Part shown: positions 5,655 through 6,190 of the stretch, piece by piece
Layout: each line of letters starts with the position of its first letter
Numbering within the stretch: the stretch's first letter is position 1
Source: Chloroflexi bacterium RBG_16_57_11
GTDB lineage: Bacteria > Chloroflexota > Anaerolineae > Anaerolineales > UBA4823
Assembly (NCBI GenBank): GCA_001795165.1
Contig: MGNS01000052.1
Location: 1-6,190 of the forward strand
Length of the DNA stretch: 6,190 bases
Direction of reading: 5' to 3'
Position numbers and translations under genes: made by a program
The notes under the pieces: model-generated
The model's input: only the letters and a program-made list of their open reading frames with translations
Databases searched by the model: none
What the model was told of the DNA's origin: nothing

Positions 5655-6190
5655 TTAGCCCTTCACCTGAGATACAGGGTTCATCTGCCCCCAGTTCTGA
5701 CCGTAGCGCGCCTCGGTCTGCAAAGGCGCGCGTAGAGGATAAGCATCTGCCATGACCTGTTGGACCAACGCGGCTGTCTGAGCCAGCTGTTCCACCGGGC
5801 ATTCGAGAACCAATTCGTCATGCACTTGAAGGGTCATCCGGGCGGCAAGCTGAGCTTGCTCCAGGGCAGACGGCACACGGATCATGGCGATCTTCATGAT
5901 GTCGGCTGCCGTACCCTGGATCGGTGCGTTGATCGCTTCACGCTCCTCACGAGCGCGCTGGTTTCGGTCGGTAAGCATCTTGAGCGCCGGGAAGTAGCGC
6001 CGCCGTCCCAACAAAGTCTCCACGTATCCCTGTTCTGCGGCTAACCGGCGCATGCCATCGAGATAGCTCTTGACGCCAGGAAACTGGTTGAAATATGCCC
6101 TGACAAAATCCTCCGCTTCAGCCAGGGTCAGATCGGTGTAGCGGGTCAGGCCAAAGGGGCTCATACCGTAGATCAGCCCGAAGTTCACCG
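5655..6190 (-). CDS. polA: DNA polymerase I, C-terminal polymerase region, 5'-truncated
   Basis: The last 177 residues of a family A DNA polymerase are present; the gene runs off the window's right edge. The GTG at 6188 is internal, because VNFGLIYGMSPFGL is the end of the O-helix in the fingers. Residues Phe3 and Tyr7 (counted from that codon) correspond to E. coli Phe762 and Tyr766; Phe at that place fits normal discrimination against dideoxynucleotides. Further motifs follow in order: LLGRRRYFPAL (59-69), the ERxAINAPIQGTAADIMK helix (83-99), and palm motif C, QVHDELVLE, with catalytic Asp124 in HDE (123-125). The C-terminus is ARYGQNWGQMNPVSQVKG, slightly longer than in E. coli. Pol I does gap filling in repair and replaces Okazaki primers in the cytosol. 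All visible catalytic elements are intact; presence of 5'- and 3'-exonuclease domains cannot be judged here. The TPR gene follows after 35 nt. Confidence 0.97.
   Translation of the reverse strand, partial: VNFGLIYGMSPFGLTRYTDLTLAEAEDFVRAYFNQFPGVKSYLDGMRRLAAEQGYVETLLGRRRYFPALKMLTDRNQRAREEREAINAPIQGTAADIMKIAMIRVPSALEQAQLAARMTLQVHDELVLECPVEQLAQTAALVQQVMADAYPLRAPLQTEARYGQNWGQMNPVSQVKG

Noticed and set aside
6186..6188. GTG (minus strand) as start of a short polymerase-like gene
   Set aside because: It falls in the middle of the pol I O-helix; the gene clearly continues past the window edge.

Overview
The window looks like ordinary chromosomal sequence from a free-living, moderately GC-rich bacterium, most probably Chloroflexota (Anaerolineae-like). 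This is an inference from three gene types I associate with that group: a secreted CAP-LysM protein with Thr/Pro-rich linkers, an exported protein with repeated 'QYFQxxRFE' modules, and a DUF6504-like protein. There are no rRNA or tRNA genes, CRISPR arrays, transposases or phage genes.

Layout. Positions 2-913 (+) hold the 3' part of a CAP (SCP/PR1-like) gene with a LysM domain and a C-terminal membrane anchor. It converges, with 7 nt between stop codons, on a small DUF6504-like gene at 921-1286 (-). A 70-nt divergent gap follows, then a probable 37-residue membrane peptide at 1357-1470 (+) that the usual length cut-offs would miss. Ten nt later comes a HAD-family phosphatase at 1481-2155 (+). 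The 197-nt gap 2156-2352 holds a nested inverted repeat directly downstream of a consensus-like extended -10 box that overlaps the HAD stop codon. It leads to an exported two-module protein with an Ig-like C-terminus at 2353-3300 (+). That gene meets the next one tail to tail with only 3 nt between stops. On the minus strand, the 3' end of DNA polymerase I (polA, 5655-6190, running off the window) is followed after 35 nt by a 771-residue TPR protein (3304-5619) with a strong Shine-Dalgarno site, so the two look like an operon.

Functionally the window mixes a replication/repair gene with an attached TPR scaffold, a soluble HAD phosphatase, and two cell-envelope proteins. The envelope proteins are probably independent of polA. 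I see no convincing novel defence, secretion or biosynthetic system. The most useful leads are the structured leader or possible small RNA at 2148-2224, the unlisted small membrane ORF at 1357-1470, and the uncharacterised DUF6504-like and modular exported proteins.
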